In this document: one piece after another, positions 1 to 7,106 of the stretch | Numbering within the stretch: position 1 is the stretch's first letter | How the letters are laid out: each line of letters starts with the position of its first letter | NCBI RefSeq assembly: GCF_009755605.1 | Contig: NZ_WPNZ01000016.1 | Coordinates: 63,703-127,702, forward strand | DNA length: 64,000 nucleotides | From: Streptomyces typhae | GTDB taxonomy: Bacteria > Actinomycetota > Actinomycetes > Streptomycetales > Streptomycetaceae | Direction of reading: 5' to 3' | The notes under the pieces: model-generated | Database searches by the model: none | Seen by the model: only the letters and a program-made list of their open reading frames with translations | What the model was told of the DNA's origin: nothing | Translations under genes and position numbers: made by a program

Positions 1-44
1 CCCCCCTCCCCGGTGCCCGGCACCCCCGCGGGTGTGCGTGTGTG

Positions 45-72
45 GGCTCCCTCCGCCCGTGCGGAGGGAGCC
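45..72 (-). terminator. Strong hairpin, probable original uppP terminator
   Basis: A perfect 12-bp inverted repeat (45-56 and 61-72) encloses a 4-base loop. It lies just left of the 25-bp repeat at 104-128. If the segment between the two 25-bp copies is an insertion, this hairpin would originally have followed the uppP stop codon closely, as a terminator should. That link is inference; the hairpin itself is seen directly. Confidence 0.55.
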
Positions 73-95
73 GACTCACGCTGCCCGCCCTCGGG

Positions 96-272
96 TCACT
101 CCGCGGACTCACCCGCGTGCGGGCTCAGGGCAACGTGCGAGTGGAGGCTTTCCCTGCCGACGACCTCGTGGCCCATGCGGGTCTCCACGACGATGCGACT
201 GTGCCGATCTTCGTCCAGCCAGGGCGCTGGCCGCGTCTCTGCGTCCGCCCGCCGGGTGATCTCCGCACCGGG
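96..272 (-). pseudogene. Tyrosine recombinase C-terminal remnant
   Basis: A 58-codon open frame on the minus strand begins just after an in-frame stop (273-275), so it has no start. It contains WLDEDRHSRIVVETRMGHEV and then a short LHSHV stretch. Actinomycete phage-type integrases end with a W-x-x-E-D segment, an R-[LM]-G-H box and then Y-x-H-V, where the tyrosine is the nucleophile. Here that position reads L-H-S-H-V, so the tyrosine appears replaced by His. The frame then runs into the 25-bp repeat and ends LSPHAGESAE. I read it as the decayed 3' end of an integrase next to its attachment site. The match is by eye on about 30 residues; a chance resemblance is possible. Confidence 0.5.
104..128. 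repeat. 25-bp direct repeat, left copy (att-like)
   Basis: These 25 bases are identical to 2631-2655, where they form the last sense codons of uppP. Read on the minus strand both copies encode LSPHAGES. After the repeat, this copy continues to AE-stop and the right copy to GD-stop, with the stop in the same place. The sequence outside the repeat differs at once. This is the pattern left by site-specific integration into a gene 3' end that restores the reading frame. Confidence 0.7.
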
Positions 273-373
273 TCACCGCTGCTCTGGCACTCGTGTCTGT
301 ACGGGGCGGTGTAGCCGGTGGTCGGTTGCACGGTCGCCTCAGGCTGTCGGTGCCGTCGGCTAGCGTGCGCGGT

Positions 374-1957
374 ATGCGCTACTTCAATACGGCCGGGCCG
401 TGCGTCCCCACGCGTCACTACATGGTGCCGGCCCAGGAGCGGCTGCCCAGGGCCCGCGGGTACATCGAGCAGGGCCAGTACTTCGTGGTGCACGCGCCAC
501 GGCAGACCGGGAAGACGACGGTGCTGGCGGCGATGGCCCGGGAACAGACGGCCTCGGGCCGGTACGCGGCGCTGCACTTCTCGTGCGAGAGCGCGGAGGT
601 GGCCGGGGAGGACTACGGCCAGGCCGAGCTGCTGGTGCTGGAGGCGATTCGACGGTCCGCGGAGTCCGCTGGACTTCCTGATGAGACCGCGCCCCCCGCC
701 TCCTGGCCCGACGCGGTGCCCGGGTCCCGGCTCACGCGGGGGCTGACTGAGTGGGTGCGGAGCTGTCCGCGTCCGCTGGTGCTGTTCTTCGACGAGATCG
801 ACGCGCTGCGGGGGGAGAGCCTGCGCAGTGTGCTGCGCCAGTTGCGCGATGGCTTCACGGTCAGCCGTGGCGGCTTCCCGCATGCGGTGGTGCTGTGCGG
901 GCTGCGGGACGTGCGTGACTACAAGGCGGCCTCGGGCGGGGATCCGGGGCGCCTTGGTACGTCCAGTCCGTTCAACATCAAGGTGGCGTCGCTGCGGTTG
1001 GGCGACTTCACCGAGGCCGAGGTCGCCGAGCTGTACGGGCAGCACACCACGCAGACGGGCCAGGATTTCACGGTGGATGCGCTGGAGCGTGCCTTCAGCT
1101 TTACCCAGGGACAGCCGTGGCTGGTCAACGCGCTGGCTCGGGAGGTCGTCGAGGAGATGGGGGTGCCGTCGGACACGCCGATCACGGCCGAGCACATGGA
1201 GGAGGCGAAGGAGCGGCTGATCCTGGCGCGTGCGACGCATCTGGACTCGCTGGCCGCCAGGTTGGGCGAGGACCGGGTACGGCGGGTGATCCAGCCGGTG
1301 ATCGCGGGCGAGCTGCTCCTGCCGACGGACACGTACGACGACGATCTGGCGTACGTGCGCGACCTGGGGCTGGTCGCTCCGGACGCGCCGGTGCGGGTGG
1401 CCAATCCGATCTACCAGGAGGTCATTGTCCGGGTCCTGGGAAACAACACGGAGGGCCAGGTCGTCGCCGCCCCGAGCAGCTTCCGGCTGCCGGACGGCCG
1501 GATCGACATGGACAAGCTGCTGTGCTCCTTCGCCGAGTTCTGGCGGGAGAACGGCGAGATCCTGGCCACCGCCTCGACCTACCCGGAGGCCGCAGCACAG
1601 CTGGTGATGATGGCCTACCTGCACCGGATCGTGAACGGGGCGGGTTTCATCGACCGGGAGTACGGGGTCGGCCGGCGACGCGTGGACCTGCTGATTCGCC
1701 AGCCGTACACCGCTGCCGACGGTTCGCGGGCGGTGCAGCGCGAGGCGCTGGAGCTGAAGGTGTGGCGCCATGGCCGCGCCGACCCCCTCGCCGAGGGGCT
1801 GGCACAGCTGGACGACTACCTGGACCGCATGGAGCTGCCCACGGGCACCCTCGTCGTCTTCGACACCCGCCCGCAGGCAGCCCCGGTCCACGAGCGCACC
1901 GCCTTCTCGCAGCAGACCACGCCCTCCGGGCGCACCGTCACCCTGCTACGCGCCTGA
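374..1957 (+). CDS. AAA-like ATPase with C-terminal PD-(D/E)XK nuclease-like domain
   Basis: The 527-residue protein has an N-terminal P-loop APRQTGKTT (about residues 41-49) and a Walker B stretch LVLFFDEIDAL near residue 140, followed by a helical ATPase lid. Near the C-terminus, VDLLI (Asp about 437) and ALELKVW (Glu-x-Lys about 459-461) form a PD-(D/E)XK-type nuclease signature. The start at ATG 374 begins MRYFNTAGPC, typical of this family; longer upstream frames are not needed. No clear ribosome binding site is seen. The family is widespread but poorly characterised, and a role in mobile-element biology or defence is only a guess. It is the only intact gene between the two 25-bp repeats, so it is probably cargo of a decayed integrative element. 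Confidence 0.85.
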   Translation: MRYFNTAGPCVPTRHYMVPAQERLPRARGYIEQGQYFVVHAPRQTGKTTVLAAMAREQTASGRYAALHFSCESAEVAGEDYGQAELLVLEAIRRSAESAGLPDETAPPASWPDAVPGSRLTRGLTEWVRSCPRPLVLFFDEIDALRGESLRSVLRQLRDGFTVSRGGFPHAVVLCGLRDVRDYKAASGGDPGRLGTSSPFNIKVASLRLGDFTEAEVAELYGQHTTQTGQDFTVDALERAFSFTQGQPWLVNALAREVVEEMGVPSDTPITAEHMEEAKERLILARATHLDSLAARLGEDRVRRVIQPVIAGELLLPTDTYDDDLAYVRDLGLVAPDAPVRVANPIYQEVIVRVLGNNTEGQVVAAPSSFRLPDGRIDMDKLLCSFAEFWRENGEILATASTYPEAAAQLVMMAYLHRIVNGAGFIDREYGVGRRRVDLLIRQPYTAADGSRAVQREALELKVWRHGRADPLAEGLAQLDDYLDRMELPTGTLVVFDTRPQAAPVHERTAFSQQTTPSGRTVTLLRA

Positions 1958-2437
1958 CGGCCGGGAGACCGCAGCGAGAATCGCCCCCAGGTTCTTTGGC
2001 CGTGTTCCCGGAGCAGCACGGGTTCGGTGCGGGAGTCCGAGGGGCTCGGCAGCCAGGAATCACGGCAGTTCGGGGCCGACACGTCAGCTCCGTGCCAGCA
2101 CATGAAACCCTGGGGGCGGGCCGCAGCACGTTCTTCGACAACTTGCGCCGACGGCACCTTCGGTCCCGTGGAGGGCGTCAAGATCGATGAGCCACGGCAG
2201 CCGGGGTCGCGTCTCTCGACCAGCTGTGAGGCGGCAGAGCGCCCGTTACCTCGTCCCCGGAACCACGGCCAGGCGTACGCCGACCCTCGTCAAGTTTCCG
2301 CACCGTCGTGCGGGTTCAGGTCGAGATAGACCATCAGCGGAAGGGGTGTTGCCATGCCCGCGATGCTCGGTCGCCCAATCGCCTGATGCGTCGGACTTTC
2401 CCCGTTGCGCGAAGCCCGTCTCGCAACGAACGGAAGA

Positions 2438-2461
2438 GCCCGCACGACTTGCCGTGCGGGC
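2438..2461. terminator. GC-rich hairpin
   Basis: GCCCGCAC (2438-2445) and GTGCGGGC (2454-2461) form a perfect 8-bp stem with an 8-base loop. It could stop transcription from the AAA-type gene on the plus strand or read-through from uppP on the minus strand. There is no U-tract, which is usual in this GC range. Confidence 0.45.
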
Positions 2462-2524
2462 CCTTACGTGTCATCCCTGCTCTGCGGACGCACGCGCCCT
2501 AGGGGGGCGTACCCCGCCTCCCCG

Positions 2525-2557
2525 GTGGGAGATGAGTGGGAGACAAGTGGGAGATGA
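2525..2557. repeat. Three 11-bp iterons containing GTGGGAGA
   Basis: GTGGGAGA starts at 2525, 2536 and 2547, exactly 11 bp apart, with near-identical flanking bases (consensus AGTGGGAGATG). The spacing is about one helical turn. The repeats lie some 75 bp inside the right 25-bp copy, where arm-type integrase sites would be expected. That role is inference. Confidence 0.6.
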
Positions 2558-2622
2558 TCATGGCGTGGTGCTGCAATCAGGCGCTAGGAAACGCTGGATA
2601 GCGCTACCTGAGTGGCCTTGCT

Positions 2623-3495
2623 TCAGTCGCCGGACTCACCCGCGTGCGGGCTCAGTTCCCCCACACCCACGAGCACGAACAGCACGATGCCGAGCAGGAT
2701 GCGGTAGTAGACGAACGGCATGAAGCTCTTGGTCGTGATGAACTTCATGAACCACGCGATCACGGCGTAGCCGACGACGAACGCCACGATCGTGGCGAAG
2801 ATCGTGGGGCCCCACGAGACGTGCCCCTCGCCCGCGTCCTTGAGCTCGAAGACGCCGGAGGCCAGCACGGCCGGGATGGCGAGGAGGAAGGAGTAGCGGG
2901 CCGCGGCCTCCCGGGTGTAGCCCATGAGCAGGCCGCCGCTGATGGTCGCGCCGGAGCGCGAGACACCGGGTACGAGGGCCATGGCCTGGCAGATGCCGTA
3001 GATCAGGCCGTCCCTGACGCCCAGTTCCTTGAGGTCCTTGCGGTGGCGCACGGCACGGTGCTTGCCGCCGGTCTCGTCGCGGGCGGCCAGGCGGTCGGCG
3101 ACGCCGAGGACGATGCCCATGACGATCAGCGTGGTGGCGATGAGCCGCAGATCACGGAACGGGCCCTCGATCTGGTCCTTGAACGTGACGCCGAGGACAC
3201 CGATCGGGATCGAGCCGACGATGACGAGCCAGCCCATCTGCGCGTCGTGGTCGGACCGCGGCACCTTGCCGACGAGCGACCCGGTCCACGCCGAGATGAT
3301 CCTGCCGATGTCCTTGCGGAAGTAGATGAGGACGGCTGCCTCGGTACCGATCTGAGTGATCGCGGTGAACGCCGCACCCGGATCGTGCCACCCGGCGAAC
3401 GCCGCGGTCAGCCGCAGATGCGCGCTGGAGGAGATCGGGAGGAACTCGGTCAAGCCTTGGACGAGTCCGAGGATGAACGATTCGAGCCAAGACAT
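2623..3495 (-). CDS. uppP: Undecaprenyl-diphosphatase
   Basis: UppP (BacA) removes a phosphate from undecaprenyl pyrophosphate at the membrane, recycling the lipid carrier for cell-wall synthesis and giving low-level bacitracin resistance. The 290-residue length is usual. The N-terminal QGLTEFLPISSSAHL motif and the internal PGVSRSGATISGG motif hold the conserved Glu, Ser and Arg residues of the active site. About eight membrane segments are visible. The last codons, LSPHAGESGD, overlap the 25-bp repeat, so the present C-terminus may come partly from an integrated element rather than the ancestral gene. The gene stands alone, with a long hairpin between its start and the next gene upstream. 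Confidence 0.95.
   Translation of the reverse strand: MSWLESFILGLVQGLTEFLPISSSAHLRLTAAFAGWHDPGAAFTAITQIGTEAAVLIYFRKDIGRIISAWTGSLVGKVPRSDHDAQMGWLVIVGSIPIGVLGVTFKDQIEGPFRDLRLIATTLIVMGIVLGVADRLAARDETGGKHRAVRHRKDLKELGVRDGLIYGICQAMALVPGVSRSGATISGGLLMGYTREAAARYSFLLAIPAVLASGVFELKDAGEGHVSWGPTIFATIVAFVVGYAVIAWFMKFITTKSFMPFVYYRILLGIVLFVLVGVGELSPHAGESGD
2631..2655. repeat. 25-bp direct repeat, right copy, inside uppP 3' end
   Basis: Identical to 104-128 over all 25 bases. On the minus strand it encodes the UppP C-terminus LSPHAGES, just before GD-stop. It would be the attachment core retained in the target gene. Confidence 0.7.
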
Positions 3496-3617
3496 GAAAA
3501 CCGCGCCGTCCAGTAACTGATCGAGGACCCAAGAGGGCGGCGGGACGATCAGGTGCGTCCCGCCGGGGGGCAGCGTAGCGGCACAAGGTGAAGTTTCCGG
3601 CGCGAGGGCTGCCCCAG

Positions 3618-3741
3618 AGGTGCGCGGGGAACTGCGCGCTCAGCGCACGATAAGCCGCAGACGCGTCTGCCGGGGCACTGAGCAGACGCGTCTGCGGCTT
3701 TTCACGGGTTGCTCGCGCGGTTCCCCGCGCCCCCTACGGGG
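3618..3741. terminator. Long inverted repeat around a 19-bp perfect stem
   Basis: A perfect 19-bp stem (3652-3670 with 3682-3700, 11-base loop) is followed by TTTT on the plus strand. It is nested in a wider imperfect inverted repeat, in which a GCGCGGGGAACTGCGCG-type arm near 3621 pairs with a CGCGCGGTTCCCCGCGCC-type arm near 3714. It sits downstream of the TVP38-type gene (minus strand) and upstream of uppP. Such palindromes recur between genes in Streptomyces. Confidence 0.65.
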
Positions 3742-3746
3742 CGCTG

Positions 3747-4445
3747 TCAGCGCAGGCGGTGGCGTTTGCGCCAGGCCACCGCGGCGCCCGCGAGGCCGGT
3801 CGCCGCGATGAACCCCATCGCGACGAGGAAGGCGGGCGACGTGGGCGTCGAGGCCCGCGCCCCGGCTATGACGTACGCCGCCGTGTTCGGGATCGAGCCG
3901 ATGCCCGTGGCGAGCAGAAAGGGCAGCCAGCCCATGCGGGACACCGCGGCGCAGTAGTTGGCCGCCGCGAACGGCACCCCGGGGAAGAGCCGGACCGCGA
4001 GCATCGAGCGGAACCCGTGCCTGCTCAGCTGCCCGTCCGCCGCCTTCAGCCAGCGCCCGCGCAGCAGCGGGCGCAGCGCGTCCTGCCCGAGCACCCGGCC
4101 GAGGCCGAACGACACCCCGGCCCCGAGGACCGTCCCGGCGATCGCCGCGGGCAGCCCCGCCTGCGAACCGAACAGCGCGCCCGCCGCGAGGTTGAGCAGC
4201 GGCCGCGGTACGAACGCGACCGTGCACATGCCGTAGGCGAGGGCGAAGACGCACACCGCCGCCGCACCGCCCCACTGCGGTGGCCAGCCGTCCGCGAGGA
4301 GTCGCTGCGGCTCGAAGAGCAGCACGCCCGCGCCGGCCGCGGCCAGCACGAGCACGAGCAGGGAGAGGCGCGACCACGGTGAGAGCAGCACCCGGGTGCA
4401 GCGCACGGCGAGGCCCGGCGTCGGGGCGGCAGCGGTGTGGAGCAT
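3747..4445 (-). CDS. TVP38/TMEM64 family (DedA-superfamily) membrane protein
   Basis: A 232-residue integral membrane protein with a hydrophobic N-terminal segment (about 25-50) and several further membrane helices. The central region has the family pattern: a glycine-rich GALFGSQAGLPAAIAGTVLG stretch, an RPLLRG basic loop, and then AVRLFPGVPFAAANYCAAV, equivalent to the R-x-x-P re-entrant loop. It ends with a basic tail, RKRHRLR. Members of this SNARE-associated/DedA superfamily are implicated in lipid scrambling or membrane energetics, but the substrate here is unknown. It is divergent from the AlkD-like gene, with about 50 bp between the starts. Confidence 0.85.
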   Translation of the reverse strand: MLHTAAAPTPGLAVRCTRVLLSPWSRLSLLVLVLAAAGAGVLLFEPQRLLADGWPPQWGGAAAVCVFALAYGMCTVAFVPRPLLNLAAGALFGSQAGLPAAIAGTVLGAGVSFGLGRVLGQDALRPLLRGRWLKAADGQLSRHGFRSMLAVRLFPGVPFAAANYCAAVSRMGWLPFLLATGIGSIPNTAAYVIAGARASTPTSPAFLVAMGFIAATGLAGAAVAWRKRHRLR

Positions 4446-4494
4446 CCGGGGAGACTAACCGACCTGTGTGACTGATCGCCGTATGGTGCGTCTC

Positions 4495-5217
4495 ATGCGC
4501 GTCACAGTCCCGCGGAGCCCCCTGGCCGACACCCTCCTGGAACGCCTCACCGCGCGCTTCGCGGAAGCCGCGCGAGCGGCGCAAGCCGCGGATCCGGTGC
4601 GGGCCGCGGACATGCGCGCGTACATGAAGGACGTCGCGCCGTTCCTCGGCATCACCTCGCCCGCGCGGCGCGAGGTGTCACGGGTCGTGCTCGCCGGGTC
4701 GCCGCGCCCCGACGAGGCGGACTGCGCCGCCCTCGCGCTGCGCTGCTGGCGGCTGCCCGAGCGCGAGTACCAGTACTTCGCCGTGGACTATCTGCGCCGG
4801 TACGTCGGCCGCTGCTCGTCCGGATTCCTGCCGGTGGCGCGGCACCTGGTGACGACCCGGCCCTGGTGGGACACCGTCGACGCCCTCGCGGCGCACGTCG
4901 TCGGCTCCCTCGTCGCCGCGGACCCCGCGCTCACGGCGGAGATGGACGCCTGGATCGAGGACGACGACCTGTGGGCGGTACGGACGGCACTGCTCCACCA
5001 GCTCCGGTACAAGGACGCCACGGACACCGGCCGCCTCTTCGCGTACTGCGCCCGGCAGGCGGCGCACCCGGACTTCTTCGTGCGCAAGGCGATCGGATGG
5101 TGTCTGCGCGAGTACGCGAAGACGGATCCGGACGCGGTACGGGACTTCGTCGCCCGGCACCGGGACGTGCTCGCCCCGCTGTCGGTGCGGGAGGCCCTGA
5201 AGAACATCAAGGCCTGA
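4495..5217 (+). CDS. DNA alkylation repair protein, AlkD-like glycosylase
   Basis: The 240-residue protein fits the AlkD family of HEAT-repeat DNA glycosylases, which remove positively charged alkylated bases such as 3- and 7-alkylpurines. The family hallmark RPWWDTVDALA is present with the conserved Trp-Asp pair, and repeated amphipathic helices fill the rest. Start sites are ambiguous. ATG 4495 (MRVTVPRSPL) is chosen; ATG 4483 adds four residues, and a GTG at 4468 would add nine. No strong ribosome binding site separates them. The promoter region is shared with the divergent TVP38-type gene. Confidence 0.85.
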   Translation: MRVTVPRSPLADTLLERLTARFAEAARAAQAADPVRAADMRAYMKDVAPFLGITSPARREVSRVVLAGSPRPDEADCAALALRCWRLPEREYQYFAVDYLRRYVGRCSSGFLPVARHLVTTRPWWDTVDALAAHVVGSLVAADPALTAEMDAWIEDDDLWAVRTALLHQLRYKDATDTGRLFAYCARQAAHPDFFVRKAIGWCLREYAKTDPDAVRDFVARHRDVLAPLSVREALKNIKA

Positions 5218-5356
5218 ATCCGTGTCTGATCCTGGCCCGACGCGGGCCTGATGCGTCTCCGGTGGCCCGTGGTGCCCAACGTCCCTCTGTGACCTCGGTG
5301 ACCGCTGTGGCCGCTGGGCCGGGGAAAATGATTCGACGCGCGGCACCGCGTCGGCA

Positions 5357-5515
5357 ATGATCGTCGACATGTTCCGGTACGCCTCCCTCACCCCGCCGTC
5401 CGCAGTCGCGGACGCGGTCGAGGCTGCCGTCACAACGCCGCCCGGCGCACTGGCCACGGCCACGACCGCCGCGATCGCACCCGCCGTCCTTCCTGCCGAC
5501 GGCACCCGAAGCTGA
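5357..5515 (+). CDS. Possible 52-residue small protein
   Basis: In the 417-bp gap between the AlkD-like gene and the EF-Tu gene, an ATG at 5357 opens a 52-codon frame beginning MIVDMFRYASL and ending in TGA at 5513-5515. Third codon positions are mostly G or C, as in neighbouring genes, and the product is Ala/Thr-rich with no motif I recognise. There is no obvious ribosome binding site, and such frames also occur by chance in high-GC DNA. Treat as hypothetical. The rest of 5218-5634 shows nothing further beyond probable promoter DNA for the EF-Tu gene. Confidence 0.25.
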   Translation: MIVDMFRYASLTPPSAVADAVEAAVTTPPGALATATTAAIAPAVLPADGTRS

Positions 5516-5634
5516 CCCTCTCCGGACATTCCGGCGGACCCCGCAGGGGGAGGGTCGGCCAGGCCCCAGGGGTCCCCGTCCGCCGCCGTCCGTGCCGCGG
5601 GCCACACCTTTCGAGTTCCGAGGCAGGAACCGCC

Positions 5635-6813
5635 ATGTCCAAGACCGCTTACGTACGCACCAAGCCGCACCTGAACATCGGCACCATGGGCCATGTCGAC
5701 CACGGCAAGACCACCTTGACCGCCGCCATCACCAAGGTCCTCAGCGAGCGCGGCACCGGCACCTTCGTGCCCTTCGACCGCATCGACCGCGCCCCGGAGG
5801 AGGCCCAGCGGGGCATCACCATCAACATCGCCCACGTCGAGTACGAGACCGACACCCGCCACTACGCCCACGTCGACATGCCGGGCCACGCCGACTACGT
5901 GAAGAACATGGTCACCGGCGCGGCGCAGCTCGACGGTGCGATCCTCGTGGTGTCCGCGGTGGACGGCATCATGCCGCAGACCGCCGAGCACGTCCTGCTG
6001 GCCCGGCAGGTCGGCGTCGATCACATCGTCGTCGCCCTGAACAAGGCCGACGCGGGCGACCCGGAGCTGACCGACCTCGTGGAGCTCGAGGTCCGGGAGT
6101 TGCTCTCCGCCCACGGGTACGGCGGGGAGACCGTGCCCGTCGTCCGGGTCTCCGGGCTCAAGGCCCTCGCGGGCGAGCCACGCTGGACGACGGCGATCGA
6201 GGCGCTGCTCGACGCCGTCGACACCTATGTGCCGATGCCGGAGCGCTATGTGGACGCGCCCTTCCTCCTTCCCGTGGAGAACGTCCTGACCATCACGGGC
6301 CGGGGCACGGTCGTCACCGGCGCCGTCGAGCGAGGCACCGTCCGCGTCGGCGACCGGGTGCAACTCCTCGGCGGCGCCGACGGCGACACTGAGACGGTCG
6401 TCACCGGCCTGGAGACCTTCGGCAAGCCGATGGACTCCGCGCAGGCGGGCGACAACGTCGCGCTGCTGCTGCGCGGGGTGGCGCGCGACGCGGTGCGCCG
6501 CGGCCATGTGGTCGCGGCGCCCGGCAGCGTCCGTCCGAGTCGCCGCTTCACTGCCCAGGTGTACGTCCTCTCGGCCCGCGAGGGCGGCCGCAGCACCCCG
6601 GTGTCGACCGGCTACCGGCCCCAGTTCTACATCCGCACGGCGGACGTGGTCGGCGACATCGACCTGGGCGAGGCCGCCGTCGCCCGTCCCGGCGACACGG
6701 TCTCCGTGACCGTCGAACTCGGGCGTGACATCCCGCTGGAGCCGGGGCTCGGCTTCGCGATCCGGGAGGGCGGCAGGACGGTGGGGGCGGGGACCGTGAC
6801 GGAAGTCGGCTGA
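5635..6813 (+). CDS. tuf3: Elongation factor Tu, divergent third-type copy
   Basis: EF-Tu carries aminoacyl-tRNA to the ribosome. All GTPase boxes are recognisable: GHVDHGKT (19-26), RGITI (about 59-63), DMPGH (81-85), NKAD (about 137-140) and SGLKAL. Several differ from standard EF-Tu: Met replaces the near-universal Cys in DCPGH, Ala replaces Cys/Met in NK[CM]D, and SGLK replaces SALK. The 392-residue length is normal, with both beta-barrel domains. Streptomyces genomes often have such a divergent extra EF-Tu (Tuf3) outside the ribosomal protein operons, and one is known to respond to stress or stringent control. It stands alone here, with a hairpin terminator 32 bp after the stop. Resistance to elfamycins is conceivable but not shown. 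Confidence 0.92.
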   Translation: MSKTAYVRTKPHLNIGTMGHVDHGKTTLTAAITKVLSERGTGTFVPFDRIDRAPEEAQRGITINIAHVEYETDTRHYAHVDMPGHADYVKNMVTGAAQLDGAILVVSAVDGIMPQTAEHVLLARQVGVDHIVVALNKADAGDPELTDLVELEVRELLSAHGYGGETVPVVRVSGLKALAGEPRWTTAIEALLDAVDTYVPMPERYVDAPFLLPVENVLTITGRGTVVTGAVERGTVRVGDRVQLLGGADGDTETVVTGLETFGKPMDSAQAGDNVALLLRGVARDAVRRGHVVAAPGSVRPSRRFTAQVYVLSAREGGRSTPVSTGYRPQFYIRTADVVGDIDLGEAAVARPGDTVSVTVELGRDIPLEPGLGFAIREGGRTVGAGTVTEVG

Positions 6814-6845
6814 CGCCGAACGCCGTCGCCGCTCAGGACCCGGCC

Positions 6846-6882
6846 GGGGGACCGGTCCCGACCACGTCGGGGCCGGTCCCCC
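6846..6882 (+). terminator. Terminator after the EF-Tu gene
   Basis: A 15-base arm (6846-6860) pairs with 6868-6882 with one mismatch and a 7-base loop, starting 32 bp after the EF-Tu stop codon. Confidence 0.7.
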
Positions 6883-6924
6883 GCTCCGCTGCCCGGTCCA
6901 CCTTTCCGTCGCTCTGCCCGGCCC

Positions 6925-7036
6925 CGTCCGACCGGCTCCGACCGGCTCCGACCGGCTCCGACCGTCTCCGAACGGCCCCGTCCGACCGGTCCTGATCGAC
7001 CGGTCCTGATCGACCGGCCCCGTCCGACCGGCCGGA
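6925..7036. repeat. Tandem decamer and 14-mer repeats before the synthase-like gene
   Basis: CTCCGACCGG-type decamers repeat about four times from 6925, followed by two copies of a 14-mer TCCTGATCGACCGG (about 6989-7016) and further CCGACCGG units. The region carries no gene; the next start is GTG 7107. Confidence 0.6.
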
Positions 7037-7106
7037 TGCGGACAACGTGAAGGGAAGGGGGGCGCGCGCCGTTCAGGCGGTGCGCCGCTGCGGGCACAAT
7101 GGGGCC

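Larger units (their letters stand above)
1958..2622. other. 665-bp gene-free right arm of the putative element
   Basis: No convincing gene is seen. Frames on both strands use rare codons and lack family motifs. The stretch contains a perfect 8-bp hairpin (2438-2461) and three tandem 11-bp repeats (2525-2557). An imperfect inverted repeat of AGCGCT-type arms lies at about 2578-2611, just before the right 25-bp repeat. This arrangement, short iterons beside a core-like repeat, resembles an integrase attachment region. Confidence 0.5.

Noticed and set aside
125..1891. Long minus-strand open frame opposite the AAA-like gene
   Set aside because: It is the GC-bias shadow of the real gene and shows no motifs or domain.
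2187..2723. 178-codon open frame in the element's right arm
   Set aside because: Codon use is unlike neighbours, it runs through the iterons into uppP antisense, and it has no family features.
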